Shown in pieces: positions 52,814-61,189 of a DNA stretch of 64,000 bases; the first letter of the stretch is position 1; each line of letters begins with the position of its first letter. The notes beneath the pieces were generated by a model. The model did not search any database, was not told the origin of the DNA, and was given only the letters and a program-made list of their open reading frames with translations. A program made the translations under genes and the position numbers. The DNA is from JAWOHX01 sp046484975 (GTDB taxonomy: Bacteria; Bacillota; Clostridia; DUPQ01): positions 15,147-79,146 of the forward strand of contig JAWOHX010000011.1 in NCBI GenBank assembly GCA_046484975.1, in the 5' to 3' direction.

Positions 52814-55219
52814 TCAGTGACGGCCGTGGATGACGCAGTATTCACCTGCGGGTTTTTCGTAGCGCGTGTCGGAAACCGGTGGATCATTTGGATCCTGGCG
52901 GATATATGGCACCGGACGGATGATGCCCACCGAATGGATGACCAACCCATCCGGGCAAAAACCTAGGTTTGCCAACAGGTATCTGCCGGAACTGTCCTGT
53001 GATGCTGTGCATTGGGGAATGGCAGAATGGACTGTGCACTCATCAAGGAATGAGGGCTGGGTCCCGGTGATGAAGTATTCCCGGAATGTGGTGTTGCCCC
53101 TTGGATCATGCCGGCACAGGTCTGTGGCAATCTGTCCGGAATAGATGCAGATATTTCTTTCTTCTATCCCTGTCAAAGGTTTTTCAAAAGGTTTGGGCTC
53201 ATAACTTTCATGGATTAGATTCATGGCGGCGTTCCATATGATCAGCGCCTGGTTGTACTCCGGCCTCTCCAGCCGGATGGGCTGGATTTTGTTGTCGTAG
53301 CCATACCAGACCGCAGCTGTATAATATGGGGTGAAGCCCACGAACCATTTGTCCAGATAGTCGCTGGTGGTTCCTGTTTTGCCTGAGACGGGCATGAGAC
53401 CCTCCTGTATGCTGATCCGGCCGTAGGCGGTACCACTCGCCCCATATGGAGTGTTGGCGGGTTTGGTGGCTTCTGAGAGGATGTCCGTCATGATAAAGGC
53501 CGTCTGTTCCGAATATGCCACAGTGTACACATTGCTATAGCTCACAACGATATTTCCCCGGTTGTCCAGCACCTCCCTGAAGGAGTGGGGAGGCAGGAAG
53601 AACCCCTTGTTGGCGAAAGCCGTGAATGCACCTGACATTTCCAGAGCACTCACACCGATTTCAAGCCCACCCGTGGCTACAGAAACGGTGGAATCGTCAT
53701 ATATCACGCTGGACCGGTCGATACCCACACGTTTCAGGTATTCCACACAATTGTCCCTGCCCAGGATCTCCACGAAAACCCTGGCGGCTGCCACATTGAC
53801 AGAGGCCTTGATGGCGTTGCGAACCGTTGTCAGTCCCTTGTAAGACAGGGATATATAGTTTGTGGGGTAAATGTCCTCGGGGTTTTTGGGGTCAAGCCTG
53901 ACGGGCACATCGTCAATGATGGTGGCCGCAGTGATGAGCTCCAGGTCGATGCCGGGGGCATAGATGGCAATGGGTTTGAAGCTGGATCCCGGTTGCCGTT
54001 TGGCCTGGGTGGCCCGGTTGTAGGTCCTGCTGCCTTCCTTTTCCCCGCTTCCTCCGTACATGGCTTTGATTTCCCCCGTTTTATGGTCGATGATGACGAT
54101 GGATGCCTGTGGGGTCTCCCCGTATTTCTCTGCATTCAGGTTGATGGGTTTCTCATTGGCATCCAGCAAAGGAAAATACTGGGGATCCAGGAAAATGGAA
54201 TCCACCTGATCCTGTATCAGGGAATCCATGGTGGTATGGATATGGTAGCCGTTGTTGTAGACCCACTGGGAAGCGACTTCCTTGGAAACTCCCTTTTCCT
54301 CAGCGATTTTCGCAATGACCTCATCGATGACATGGTCGACGAAATAGGAGGTATAGGTGTCGGGCTGGGAGACATCGTCCTTGGGGACGATGACAATCTC
54401 GTATTCCAGGGCCTGCTGGTATTGGGGCTCCGTGATCCATTCCAGTTCCAGCATTTTATCCAGCACCAGCATCTGGCGGTAGGTGCAATTCTCAAACCCG
54501 GTTATGGTGTAAGGATTGTATATGGAGGGGGCATTTGGGATTGCAGCAAGGAATGCTGCCTCTGCAATGTTGACATCAATGGCGTCCTTGCCCAGATACA
54601 TCTTTGAGGCGGACTGGAAGCCGTAGTTTCCGTTTCCCATGTTGACGATGTTCACATACATGGTGATGATCTGCTTTTTGTCATATTTCATTTCCATGAG
54701 CATGGAGTTGTAGATCTCCTGGAATTTCCGTTCGAAGGTCTGCTCGAAACGCATGGTGTAGTTCTTGTAAACCTGCTGGGTCAGGGTGGACCCGCCCTGG
54801 GTGATTTCCCCCCTGTTCACGATCAGGCTCACCACGGAACTACCCAGGCGTATGATGTCAAAACCCTGGTGCTCATAGAAGCGCTGGTCCTCAATGGAGA
54901 TGATGGCATGCTCCAGGTAGAGGTTGATCTGGTCGTATCCGATCGGTTCCCTGTTGATGTTGTCTTTGCCTGTGAGCCTTGCAATGATGTTGCCCGCGGA
55001 ATCATAAATGAATGTTGTAAGCCCGGTCCTGATCTCCAGGTCCTCTTCCTGAATGGCGTCCGCTGTACGGATCCATCCCACCACAAGCCCGATGCCAAGT
55101 CCTCCTGTCAGCGCGCCAACCAGTAGCACCACGGCAATGACCAGCTTGAAGAAAGCCCAGAATGTATTGGAAAAGATGGACCAGAAAGAAGGCTCGTTTT
55201 TTTTGTTTTCCGTGCGCAT
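52814..55219 (-). CDS. Class A penicillin-binding protein (PBP1A-type transglycosylase/transpeptidase)
   Basis: 801 residues. One N-terminal transmembrane helix (about 25-50), GT51 transglycosylase with 'IISIEDQRFYEHQGFD' and 'GGSTLTQQVYKN', then a transpeptidase with the active-site serine in 'QPGSSFKP' (SxxK) and the KTG box 'SGKTGTTSD'. It polymerises and crosslinks peptidoglycan outside the membrane. The ATG at 55219 follows CGGAGG and an extended -10 (TGGTATAAT); an upstream in-frame extension would run through that promoter. Confidence 0.96.
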   Translation of the reverse strand: MRTENKKNEPSFWSIFSNTFWAFFKLVIAVVLLVGALTGGLGIGLVVGWIRTADAIQEEDLEIRTGLTTFIYDSAGNIIARLTGKDNINREPIGYDQINLYLEHAIISIEDQRFYEHQGFDIIRLGSSVVSLIVNRGEITQGGSTLTQQVYKNYTMRFEQTFERKFQEIYNSMLMEMKYDKKQIITMYVNIVNMGNGNYGFQSASKMYLGKDAIDVNIAEAAFLAAIPNAPSIYNPYTITGFENCTYRQMLVLDKMLELEWITEPQYQQALEYEIVIVPKDDVSQPDTYTSYFVDHVIDEVIAKIAEEKGVSKEVASQWVYNNGYHIHTTMDSLIQDQVDSIFLDPQYFPLLDANEKPINLNAEKYGETPQASIVIIDHKTGEIKAMYGGSGEKEGSRTYNRATQAKRQPGSSFKPIAIYAPGIDLELITAATIIDDVPVRLDPKNPEDIYPTNYISLSYKGLTTVRNAIKASVNVAAARVFVEILGRDNCVEYLKRVGIDRSSVIYDDSTVSVATGGLEIGVSALEMSGAFTAFANKGFFLPPHSFREVLDNRGNIVVSYSNVYTVAYSEQTAFIMTDILSEATKPANTPYGASGTAYGRISIQEGLMPVSGKTGTTSDYLDKWFVGFTPYYTAAVWYGYDNKIQPIRLERPEYNQALIIWNAAMNLIHESYEPKPFEKPLTGIEERNICIYSGQIATDLCRHDPRGNTTFREYFITGTQPSFLDECTVHSAIPQCTASQDSSGRYLLANLGFCPDGLVIHSVGIIRPVPYIRQDPNDPPVSDTRYEKPAGEYCVIHGRH

Positions 55220-55240
55220 AACAACCTCCGTGCTTTTAGT

Positions 55241-55269
55241 ATTATACCACATAAAAAACACGATATAAA
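55241..55269 (-). promoter_or_regulatory. Promoter for the PBP gene
   Basis: On the minus strand an extended -10 TGGTATAAT (55249-55241) lies 21 bases before the start codon, with a weak -35 TTTATA (55269-55264) at 17-base spacing. Confidence 0.5.
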
Positions 55270-55288
55270 AGTTTTTGGATATATAGAG

Positions 55289-55642
55289 TCAGGATTCGGA
55301 TGTGGCATTGCCCATGATGCATCTTCCATTGAAGACAGAGCCTTCATCCGCGATGAAACTTTTGGTATGGATGTCGCCCTCCACCAGGGAACCCACTGAA
55401 ATTTTTACATATTCCTGTGCGTGGATGTTCCCCTTCACCGTTCCGGCCACGGTGATGCAGTGGGCGGTGATATCCCCTGAGACAGAGGCATTCTTGCCCA
55501 GCGTGACCTCACCTTCGGAAATGATGTTGCCTTCCACACATCCTTCTATGATAAGGGATGCATTCGTGGTGATATCCCCTTTGAATGTTGACAGGGAGCC
55601 GATATAGGAATCGACTTTTTTGGTTTTATGCGAAAGTTTCAT
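55289..55642 (-). CDS. Bactofilin (polymer-forming cytoskeletal protein)
   Basis: 117 residues forming a right-handed beta-helix, seen as repeating six-residue strands ('SLIIEGCVEGNIISEGEVTL', 'GDITAHCITVAGTVKGNI'). Bactofilins polymerise without nucleotide and recruit wall enzymes. The M23 peptidase gene ends 14 bases upstream, a recurrent pairing. The second of two ATGs (55642) is chosen because GGAGG is only two bases from the first. Confidence 0.93.
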   Translation of the reverse strand: MKLSHKTKKVDSYIGSLSTFKGDITTNASLIIEGCVEGNIISEGEVTLGKNASVSGDITAHCITVAGTVKGNIHAQEYVKISVGSLVEGDIHTKSFIADEGSVFNGRCIMGNATSES

Positions 55643-55656
55643 CATGACCTCCGATA

Positions 55657-56625
55657 TTATTTCTTTATGAACAGCAGAGGATTGACAGGAACATTATTGA
55701 TTCTGACCTCGAAATGCAGATGCGGCCCAGAACTCAATCCGGTATTGCCTACTTTTGCAATCACCTGCCCTTGTTTCACGACATCCCCTTCTTTTACTAG
55801 AAATTTGGAGCAGTGGGCGTATAAGGTGGTGAGTCCTTCGCCATGGTCAATCTTGATAAGGTAGCCGTATCCACTGTCATACCTGGCCTGGATGACCACC
55901 CCGTCGGCGGATGCGAAGATGTTGTCTCCGGTGGTGCCCCCCAGGTCCACACCGTCATGGGCGCGGTAAACCCGCAGGATGGGATGGTACCGCCTGCCGA
56001 AATGGGAGGAAATATGATGGCTTACAGTAGGCCAAAAGGAAGGGATGGTGTTCAGGTAACTGCTCAGGTTGTTCTTGGCCGCCTGGAAATTGAGATAATT
56101 GGAATTGGAATTGACGGACAGCTCATTGATGGATTCCAGGGCTTTGGACAATTCCGCGACATCCTGGAGGAAGGAATCCAGGTTGTTGTGGCTCAGCGTT
56201 GCCGGAGTCACCTCTGAAAGGTCTTTTATATAGGTGTCGGTGATGTTCTCGATTCTCGCCGACATGGACAAGAGGCTGCCTGAGACATAAGTCTGTGAAT
56301 CAAGCAGGAACTCCAGTTCCTCGGATTTCTCTTCCAATAGATCGGACTGTCTTGAAATATGCCGGTTGAGCACGCCAAACTGGGTCTGGTTGTCCTTGAT
56401 GATGGATGCAATCTGCTGGTTCAGTGCATTGTTCTCCTGGACGAAGAACGTGATGAGAATGACCTGGCTGACAATAATGGTGATGAAAACCATCAGTATG
56501 GAAAGGAATTTTATGAGTGGAGAAGAAACACGAAAAGTCTTTGATGGCTTTCCATTGCTTGGTACATACATTATTGTGGAAGTCTTTTTGCCACGGTTGT
56601 GCGAGTCATAGGCCTTACGGACCAT
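55657..56625 (-). CDS. M23 family metallopeptidase (LytM-type), membrane anchored
   Basis: 322 residues: short basic N-terminus, transmembrane helix (about 38-60), long coiled coil (about 65-180), and a C-terminal M23 domain. Zinc ligands are in 'HDGVDLGG' and 'HLHFEV', with 'GRRYHPI' supplying the first His. The intact motifs predict an active endopeptidase or a wall-shaping enzyme. The ATG at 56625 is preceded by GGAGG; a longer in-frame start at 56655 is possible. Bactofilin next door likely positions it. Confidence 0.93.
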   Translation of the reverse strand: MVRKAYDSHNRGKKTSTIMYVPSNGKPSKTFRVSSPLIKFLSILMVFITIIVSQVILITFFVQENNALNQQIASIIKDNQTQFGVLNRHISRQSDLLEEKSEELEFLLDSQTYVSGSLLSMSARIENITDTYIKDLSEVTPATLSHNNLDSFLQDVAELSKALESINELSVNSNSNYLNFQAAKNNLSSYLNTIPSFWPTVSHHISSHFGRRYHPILRVYRAHDGVDLGGTTGDNIFASADGVVIQARYDSGYGYLIKIDHGEGLTTLYAHCSKFLVKEGDVVKQGQVIAKVGNTGLSSGPHLHFEVRINNVPVNPLLFIKK

Positions 56626-56713
56626 TCGTTCCTCCATGGTATATATCGTTTTCATTCTATCTCTTTTCTCACAAAAAATCAATAAGTAATTGTGCCTTGA
56701 TATTCTCACACAT

Positions 56714-56741
56714 AAAAGAGAAGCTGTCAAGCTTCTCTTTT
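56714..56741 (-). terminator. Rho-independent terminator of the membrane-protein gene
   Basis: AAAAGAGAAGC and GCTTCTCTTTT form a perfect 11-bp stem with a six-base loop, 21 bases past the stop of the minus-strand gene. The T run works in either direction. Confidence 0.8.
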
Positions 56742-56762
56742 AACCATTCATGTTCCGGCAGG

Positions 56763-57233
56763 CTATTTGTTCCGAAGCATGAAAAACAGAATCGGAATGG
56801 CAATGGTGGGCAACACTGCGGAAACAATGGTGTAGAAGAACGCCTTTTCATTGTCCAGCCTGCTGTATAGGGTGTAGAGACCGAACAGGAGCACCACCAA
56901 GGCGACACTGGCCAGAAGCGAGCCCGCATAAGGGATCCAGGTCAGGCCGAAGAACAGGACTCCCACGATGATGAGGATGATTTCCGGGGGATTGATCAGA
57001 TATTTCAATACATAAAACGGGCCAATCAATTTTCCCAGGAGATAAAAATTCGCCAGGGGGATAAAAGCCATCCACGGATTTGCCATTTCCCTTTTCTTTG
57101 CCATGGTAAACAACCCGAAAGCAAATAGAAGATACAATGCCAGGAAAAAAAGAGAAGCCAGGATTGTGGCCAAGACAGCCAGCACGCCGACACCGACCGC
57201 CGCGCCCATACCGTAATCATAATATGGATTCAT
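56763..57233 (-). CDS. Hypothetical four-helix membrane protein
   Basis: 156 residues with four to five hydrophobic segments (about 11-42, 55-72, 83-100, 103-125, 135-152). The segment 'MANPWMAFIPLANFYLLGKL' resembles the DUF5684-type pattern (signal-peptidase-like small membrane proteins), but I am not sure of a family. The ATG has GGAGGTAG upstream and a good promoter. It lies upstream of the M23-bactofilin pair but is separated by a terminator. Confidence 0.7.
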   Translation of the reverse strand: MNPYYDYGMGAAVGVGVLAVLATILASLFFLALYLLFAFGLFTMAKKREMANPWMAFIPLANFYLLGKLIGPFYVLKYLINPPEIILIIVGVLFFGLTWIPYAGSLLASVALVVLLFGLYTLYSRLDNEKAFFYTIVSAVLPTIAIPILFFMLRNK

Positions 57234-57264
57234 ATTGAACTACCTCCGTTACATTTATGAAACA

Positions 57265-57293
57265 ATTATATAATAAAAGCGGACAAAAGACAA
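57265..57293 (-). promoter_or_regulatory. Promoter for the four-helix membrane protein
   Basis: Minus strand TTGTCT (57293-57288), 17-base spacer, TATAAT (57270-57265). Confidence 0.7.
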
Positions 57294-57411
57294 TTGAAAC
57301 ATGACGGATGCAAAGGATTTGCAGAGGATGAACCATCATTTTCACGGGAAAAAGAAAGACAATATGAGGTCCCGGTCTTTCGGGAGGAGTGGGAATATTT
57401 GTGGTTGACGC

Positions 57412-57440
57412 TGTAAAAAAAACCGGGGATGTTATATAAT
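57412..57440 (+). promoter_or_regulatory. Possible promoter for the Lrp/AsnC gene
   Basis: TATAAT (57435-57440) with only a weak TGTAAA -35 at 17 bases; a TTGACG at 57405 is 24 bases away. Divergent to the minus-strand promoter at 57265. Confidence 0.35.
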
Positions 57441-57475
57441 TGCATTGAAAATATCTTGGGATGGGAGGGCATGAG

Positions 57476-57928
57476 ATGGACCGGATCGACATAAACATCC
57501 TGAAAGCCATGTCTGAAAACGCAAGGATCACAATATCCGAGGTCAGTTCGAAAGTGAACCTGTCTGTACCGGCCGTGGCGGAGCGGGTCAGGCGGCTGGA
57601 AGCGGGAGGCGTGATACAGAAATATGTCTCCATCATCAATCCGGAGAAAATGAACAAGAAGCTGACAGCCATGGTATTTGTCAGGACCGAGGAACCGGGA
57701 TCCAATGAAGGGTTTTCCGGTTTCATCGCAAGAGAAAATGATGTCCTGGAATGCTACTATATCGCGGGGGAGTTCGATTACGTGCTGAAGATCAATACCT
57801 CCGACACGGCTTCCCTGGAAAAGCTTCTCAATAAAATCAAGGGCATCCCGGGAGTGATCAAGACCAACACCGTGATCACTTTATCCACCATCAAGTTGAA
57901 ATATTCCAATATTTCAGAACCTGAATGA
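57476..57928 (+). CDS. Lrp/AsnC family transcriptional regulator
   Basis: 150 residues. N-terminal winged HTH ('DRIDINILKAMSENARI', 'LSVPAVAERVRRLEAGGVI') and C-terminal RAM/ligand domain. Members respond to amino acids. It sits 19 bases before alanine dehydrogenase, so alanine-responsive control of that gene is likely, as for AldR in mycobacteria. ATG 57476 has GGGAGGG just upstream; an earlier ATG at 57461 overlaps that site. Confidence 0.92.
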   Translation: MDRIDINILKAMSENARITISEVSSKVNLSVPAVAERVRRLEAGGVIQKYVSIINPEKMNKKLTAMVFVRTEEPGSNEGFSGFIARENDVLECYYIAGEFDYVLKINTSDTASLEKLLNKIKGIPGVIKTNTVITLSTIKLKYSNISEPE

Positions 57929-57947
57929 TGTCAGAAAGGAGTGGGCC

Positions 57948-59039
57948 ATGGTTATCGGAGTTCCCAAGGAAATCAAGAAAAACGAGAACAGGGTGTCCCT
58001 GACCCCGGATGCTGCGGGCATCCTGTGCAAAAGGGGGCACACGGTTCTGATGGGCAAAAACGCCGGCCTTCAAAGCGGGTACCCCGACAAAGAGTATGTG
58101 CGAAACGGGGCAAACATCCTGGCCGACCAGGATCAGATATACGGGGAAAGCGAGTTGATCCTCAAGGTCAAGGAGCCCCTTCCGGAAGAATATGGCCTGT
58201 TCCGGCCCGGGCAGATCCTGTTCGGATTCCTGCACCTGGCCTCCAACCTGGAATTGACACTGGCCCTGGCCGACAGGATGGTCACATCCATCGCATATGA
58301 GTCCGTCCAACTGGATGACAAAACGCTGCCGCTGCTGGTGCCCATGAGCCAGATTGCAGGGAAATTGTCTGTCCAGGTGGGGGCGGAGCTTCTGCTGAAG
58401 CACCATAAGGGAAGCGGAATCCTTCTGGGAGGGGTCCCCGGAGTGGCCTCCGGAAAGGTCCTGATCATCGGGGGCGGCTCCGTGGGCAGCAGCGCTGCTG
58501 GAATCGCCGTCGGGATGGGTGCGCAAGTGGTGATCATGGACATCAACCCGACGGTTCTAAACAGGTTGGACGAGCTCTTCCATGGCAGGGTGCAGACCAT
58601 ACTGTCCAGTGAGCACGAGATTACCCACCATATAAAGGATAGCGACCTGGTCATCGGTGCCGTCCTGGTGCCCAATGCCAGGCCACCCGCCCTCATCACC
58701 GAGAAGATGGTGAAATCCATGAGGAAGGGATCGGTCATCGTGGATACAGCCATCGACCAGGGAGGTATCGTCGAGAACATGTACGAGGTCACCTCCCATG
58801 CCAAACCTGCCGTCATCCGCCATGGCATCCTTCACTACACCGTTCCCAATATTCCAGGGGCCGTACCCCGGACATCAACCAAAGCGTTGACCAGCGTGAC
58901 GTTCCCTTATGTGCAGAAACTGGCCGACAAGGGGATGGAAGCATTGAAAACAGACAAGGCCCTGGAAAGAGGATTGAACACGCATGCGGGAAAAGTGGTC
59001 TGTGAGACGGTGGCAAGGTCCCTGGGGCTGTTGTCATGA
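57948..59039 (+). CDS. ald: Alanine dehydrogenase
   Basis: 363 residues, NAD-dependent interconversion of alanine and pyruvate plus ammonia. 'IGVPKEIKKNENRVSLTP' and the Rossmann motif 'VLIIGGGSVGSSAAGIAVGMGAQV' are typical. AAAGGAGTGG precedes the ATG. An ATGA overlap joins it to the alpha/beta hydrolase, and a Lrp-type regulator is upstream. Confidence 0.97.
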   Translation: MVIGVPKEIKKNENRVSLTPDAAGILCKRGHTVLMGKNAGLQSGYPDKEYVRNGANILADQDQIYGESELILKVKEPLPEEYGLFRPGQILFGFLHLASNLELTLALADRMVTSIAYESVQLDDKTLPLLVPMSQIAGKLSVQVGAELLLKHHKGSGILLGGVPGVASGKVLIIGGGSVGSSAAGIAVGMGAQVVIMDINPTVLNRLDELFHGRVQTILSSEHEITHHIKDSDLVIGAVLVPNARPPALITEKMVKSMRKGSVIVDTAIDQGGIVENMYEVTSHAKPAVIRHGILHYTVPNIPGAVPRTSTKALTSVTFPYVQKLADKGMEALKTDKALERGLNTHAGKVVCETVARSLGLLS

Positions 59040-60043
59040 TAAAAAAATATTCACTGCTCCACTACCTGCAGCGGCAAATCATCGATCAGGCCGCCCTTCT
59101 GCCATCGGCCTTCCGGGACATTCCGGATTGGGAAGGATATAAGGCGGACCTTAGGGAAAAACTACCGGGCCTGCTCCCTGTGGTGAAGAACATACATACG
59201 GGGAAAGGGAAATCCACGGGGGTGTTCGGACTCTCCGGGAATCTTGTGCTGGAAACCCTGGACATCCAGATAGACCAGGATTTATTCGCGCCGGTCTATC
59301 TCTACAGGAAAAAAGGTGCAGGCATCTCCCCCGCGGTCATCATGTGCCCCGGATACGGCACACCTGCCAATACGGATTTCTATGTATCCTTCGCCATGGC
59401 CCTTGCGGAGGAGGGCATCGCCGCTGCCGTTGTGGAATACGGGGGAACCGGGCTTACGGCAGACAGGCCGGATTTTCATACGGACATCAACAACATCGCA
59501 ACGGCTGCCACGCTGCTGGGAATGAACGAGGCGGGGTTTCGGGTCTCCTACAACATCTCGCTGTTCGAGTACCTGAAAGCAAGGGAAGACATCCATTCGG
59601 GAAAGATCGGCATCACGGGACTCTGCCAGGGAGCCATCACCACTGCCTTTACGGTCGCCGTGGAACAGGGGTTCGCCGCTTGCGCCCCCTTGTGCGGAGT
59701 CACAACCTATGAAGCCGAAAGCGTGGAATATGCATCCAGACAGGGAGGATGGACCGGGGTATCCCCCTTTGTATCCGGTATTCTCAAGGAAGCGGACTTC
59801 CAGCATCTCCTCGCCTGCTTCGCACCCGGACCCATGCTCCTGCAGAACAACATCACCGACATCCACTGGCCCCTTTCCGGATATGGCAAAGCCAGGGACT
59901 TCATACAGGGCATTTATGCCCTGTACGAGTCAGGGGACAAGTGCGTGTTTGGCCTGGAGCACGCCCCCCATTCCTATGAGGGAAGCCATGCCCAAAACAT
60001 CCTCCGGTTTTTCAAAGACAATCTATCAAGGGAGAAAGCATGA
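59036..60043 (+). CDS. Alpha/beta hydrolase with Cys nucleophile
   Basis: 335 residues. 'VIMCPGYGTP' forms the oxyanion region and the nucleophile elbow is GLCQGA with Cys197 in place of the usual Ser, as in dienelactone hydrolases. A C-terminal His near 'EHAPHSYEGS' could complete the triad. No signal peptide. Substrate unknown. Overlaps ald by ATGA and the next gene by ATGA, so it belongs to the alanine dehydrogenase unit. Confidence 0.82.
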   Translation: MIKKYSLLHYLQRQIIDQAALLPSAFRDIPDWEGYKADLREKLPGLLPVVKNIHTGKGKSTGVFGLSGNLVLETLDIQIDQDLFAPVYLYRKKGAGISPAVIMCPGYGTPANTDFYVSFAMALAEEGIAAAVVEYGGTGLTADRPDFHTDINNIATAATLLGMNEAGFRVSYNISLFEYLKAREDIHSGKIGITGLCQGAITTAFTVAVEQGFAACAPLCGVTTYEAESVEYASRQGGWTGVSPFVSGILKEADFQHLLACFAPGPMLLQNNITDIHWPLSGYGKARDFIQGIYALYESGDKCVFGLEHAPHSYEGSHAQNILRFFKDNLSREKA

Positions 60044-61107
60044 CACCGAGAGAAAAAATCATCGCCGTTCTGAAAGGGGAGATCCTTGACGAGATCCCCA
60101 TCTACAGGGAATCCCCCATGGACGTCACCGTCCTTGAGGACATCATTCCGGATTTGTCTGATGGGGACCCGGAGAAGGTCATGGCCTACACACGCTTTTT
60201 CAGCAGTTGCACCACATTTTTAAACATCGACATGGAAGTGGAGACCCTTTCCAAAGACAACACCCACCATCGGTACCGGTACGAGACAGGGGCCGTGTGG
60301 AAGGAGAGTTACCTGCCCACCTTCTGCCGGGAAGCGGAACACTATCCGGTGAACACCCCCGGGGAAGCCTGCCTCTTCCGGTTCTCCGACAGGGGTTTTA
60401 GGGAGGGATTCGACAAGGAAATGGCCAGGGAAAAGATCAGACGGTTCCATGAGAACGGGTTCTTCGTGGAGGGAGGAGCCATGGGCACCTTCCATGCCAT
60501 ATACTATTACATCACCTCCTTTGAGAACATCCTCACCTGGATGGCGGTGGAAGAAAAGGCTGCAGAGGCTCTGTTCCGGGAAACCGCACGATACAGCCTC
60601 GAAAGCGCCAGGGTGCTTCTGGACTGCGGGGTGGATGCCATATTTGTCTGCAGCGACCTTGGAACCGCCATCAGCCTCATTTTTTCCAGGGAAATGTTCC
60701 GCAAATACATGGCGGGCTGGCTTAAGGAACTGGCGGACCTGTGCCACGAAAGGGGTGCCTTCCTGCACCTGCACAGCCATGGCCATGTGGAGAGACTGAT
60801 GGAGGACTTCATCGGGTGCGGCGTGGACATCATCAATCCCATCGGGCCTTCGGACAACAATGACTTGGAGTACTTCAAACGGGAATGGGGCAACAGGATC
60901 TGCTTCAATGCCGGAATCGGCACCCAGATCTCCCAGATGGACGAGGTGCAGATGCGCGAGCATGTTTTCCGGGTGGTGGAGACAGGAAGAAAGGGGGGCA
61001 GGTTCTTCCCGCGGACCGAAAGCGGCATCCCACCCATGAGCCGGGAAAAAACGCTTTTTTACCTGGAACTGCTCAGGGAGGCCTGCAGGATGGGATATGC
61101 TCCTTGA
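60040..61107 (+). CDS. Uroporphyrinogen decarboxylase family (UroD/MtaA-like) protein
   Basis: 355 residues with the UroD barrel: 'TPREKIIAVLKGEILDEIPI' near the start and 'HLHSHGHVERLMEDFIGCG' in the region where corrinoid methyltransferases carry Zn ligands. In anaerobes most such proteins are methyl transferases or of unknown role rather than haem enzymes; no other haem gene is here. It is the last gene of the ATGA-coupled ald cassette. Confidence 0.82.
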   Translation: MTPREKIIAVLKGEILDEIPIYRESPMDVTVLEDIIPDLSDGDPEKVMAYTRFFSSCTTFLNIDMEVETLSKDNTHHRYRYETGAVWKESYLPTFCREAEHYPVNTPGEACLFRFSDRGFREGFDKEMAREKIRRFHENGFFVEGGAMGTFHAIYYYITSFENILTWMAVEEKAAEALFRETARYSLESARVLLDCGVDAIFVCSDLGTAISLIFSREMFRKYMAGWLKELADLCHERGAFLHLHSHGHVERLMEDFIGCGVDIINPIGPSDNNDLEYFKREWGNRICFNAGIGTQISQMDEVQMREHVFRVVETGRKGGRFFPRTESGIPPMSREKTLFYLELLREACRMGYAP

Positions 61108-61119
61108 ATCCACGGCCAT

Positions 61120-61148
61120 TTGATTGCCCATCTGTTTTGTGCTATGAT
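61120..61148 (+). promoter_or_regulatory. Promoter for the phospholipase C-like gene
   Basis: TTGATT (61120-61125), 17-base spacer, extended -10 TGCTATGAT (61140-61148). Confidence 0.6.
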
Positions 61149-61189
61149 GGATTGGCCGGCTGAAATGAAAAACGGAGGAAATATAGCAA

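Noticed and set aside
52800..52820. Five-base convergent junction of proA and the PBP gene as a regulatory curiosity.
   Set aside because: Close convergent genes are common; no shared terminator or repeat was seen, so nothing further can be said.
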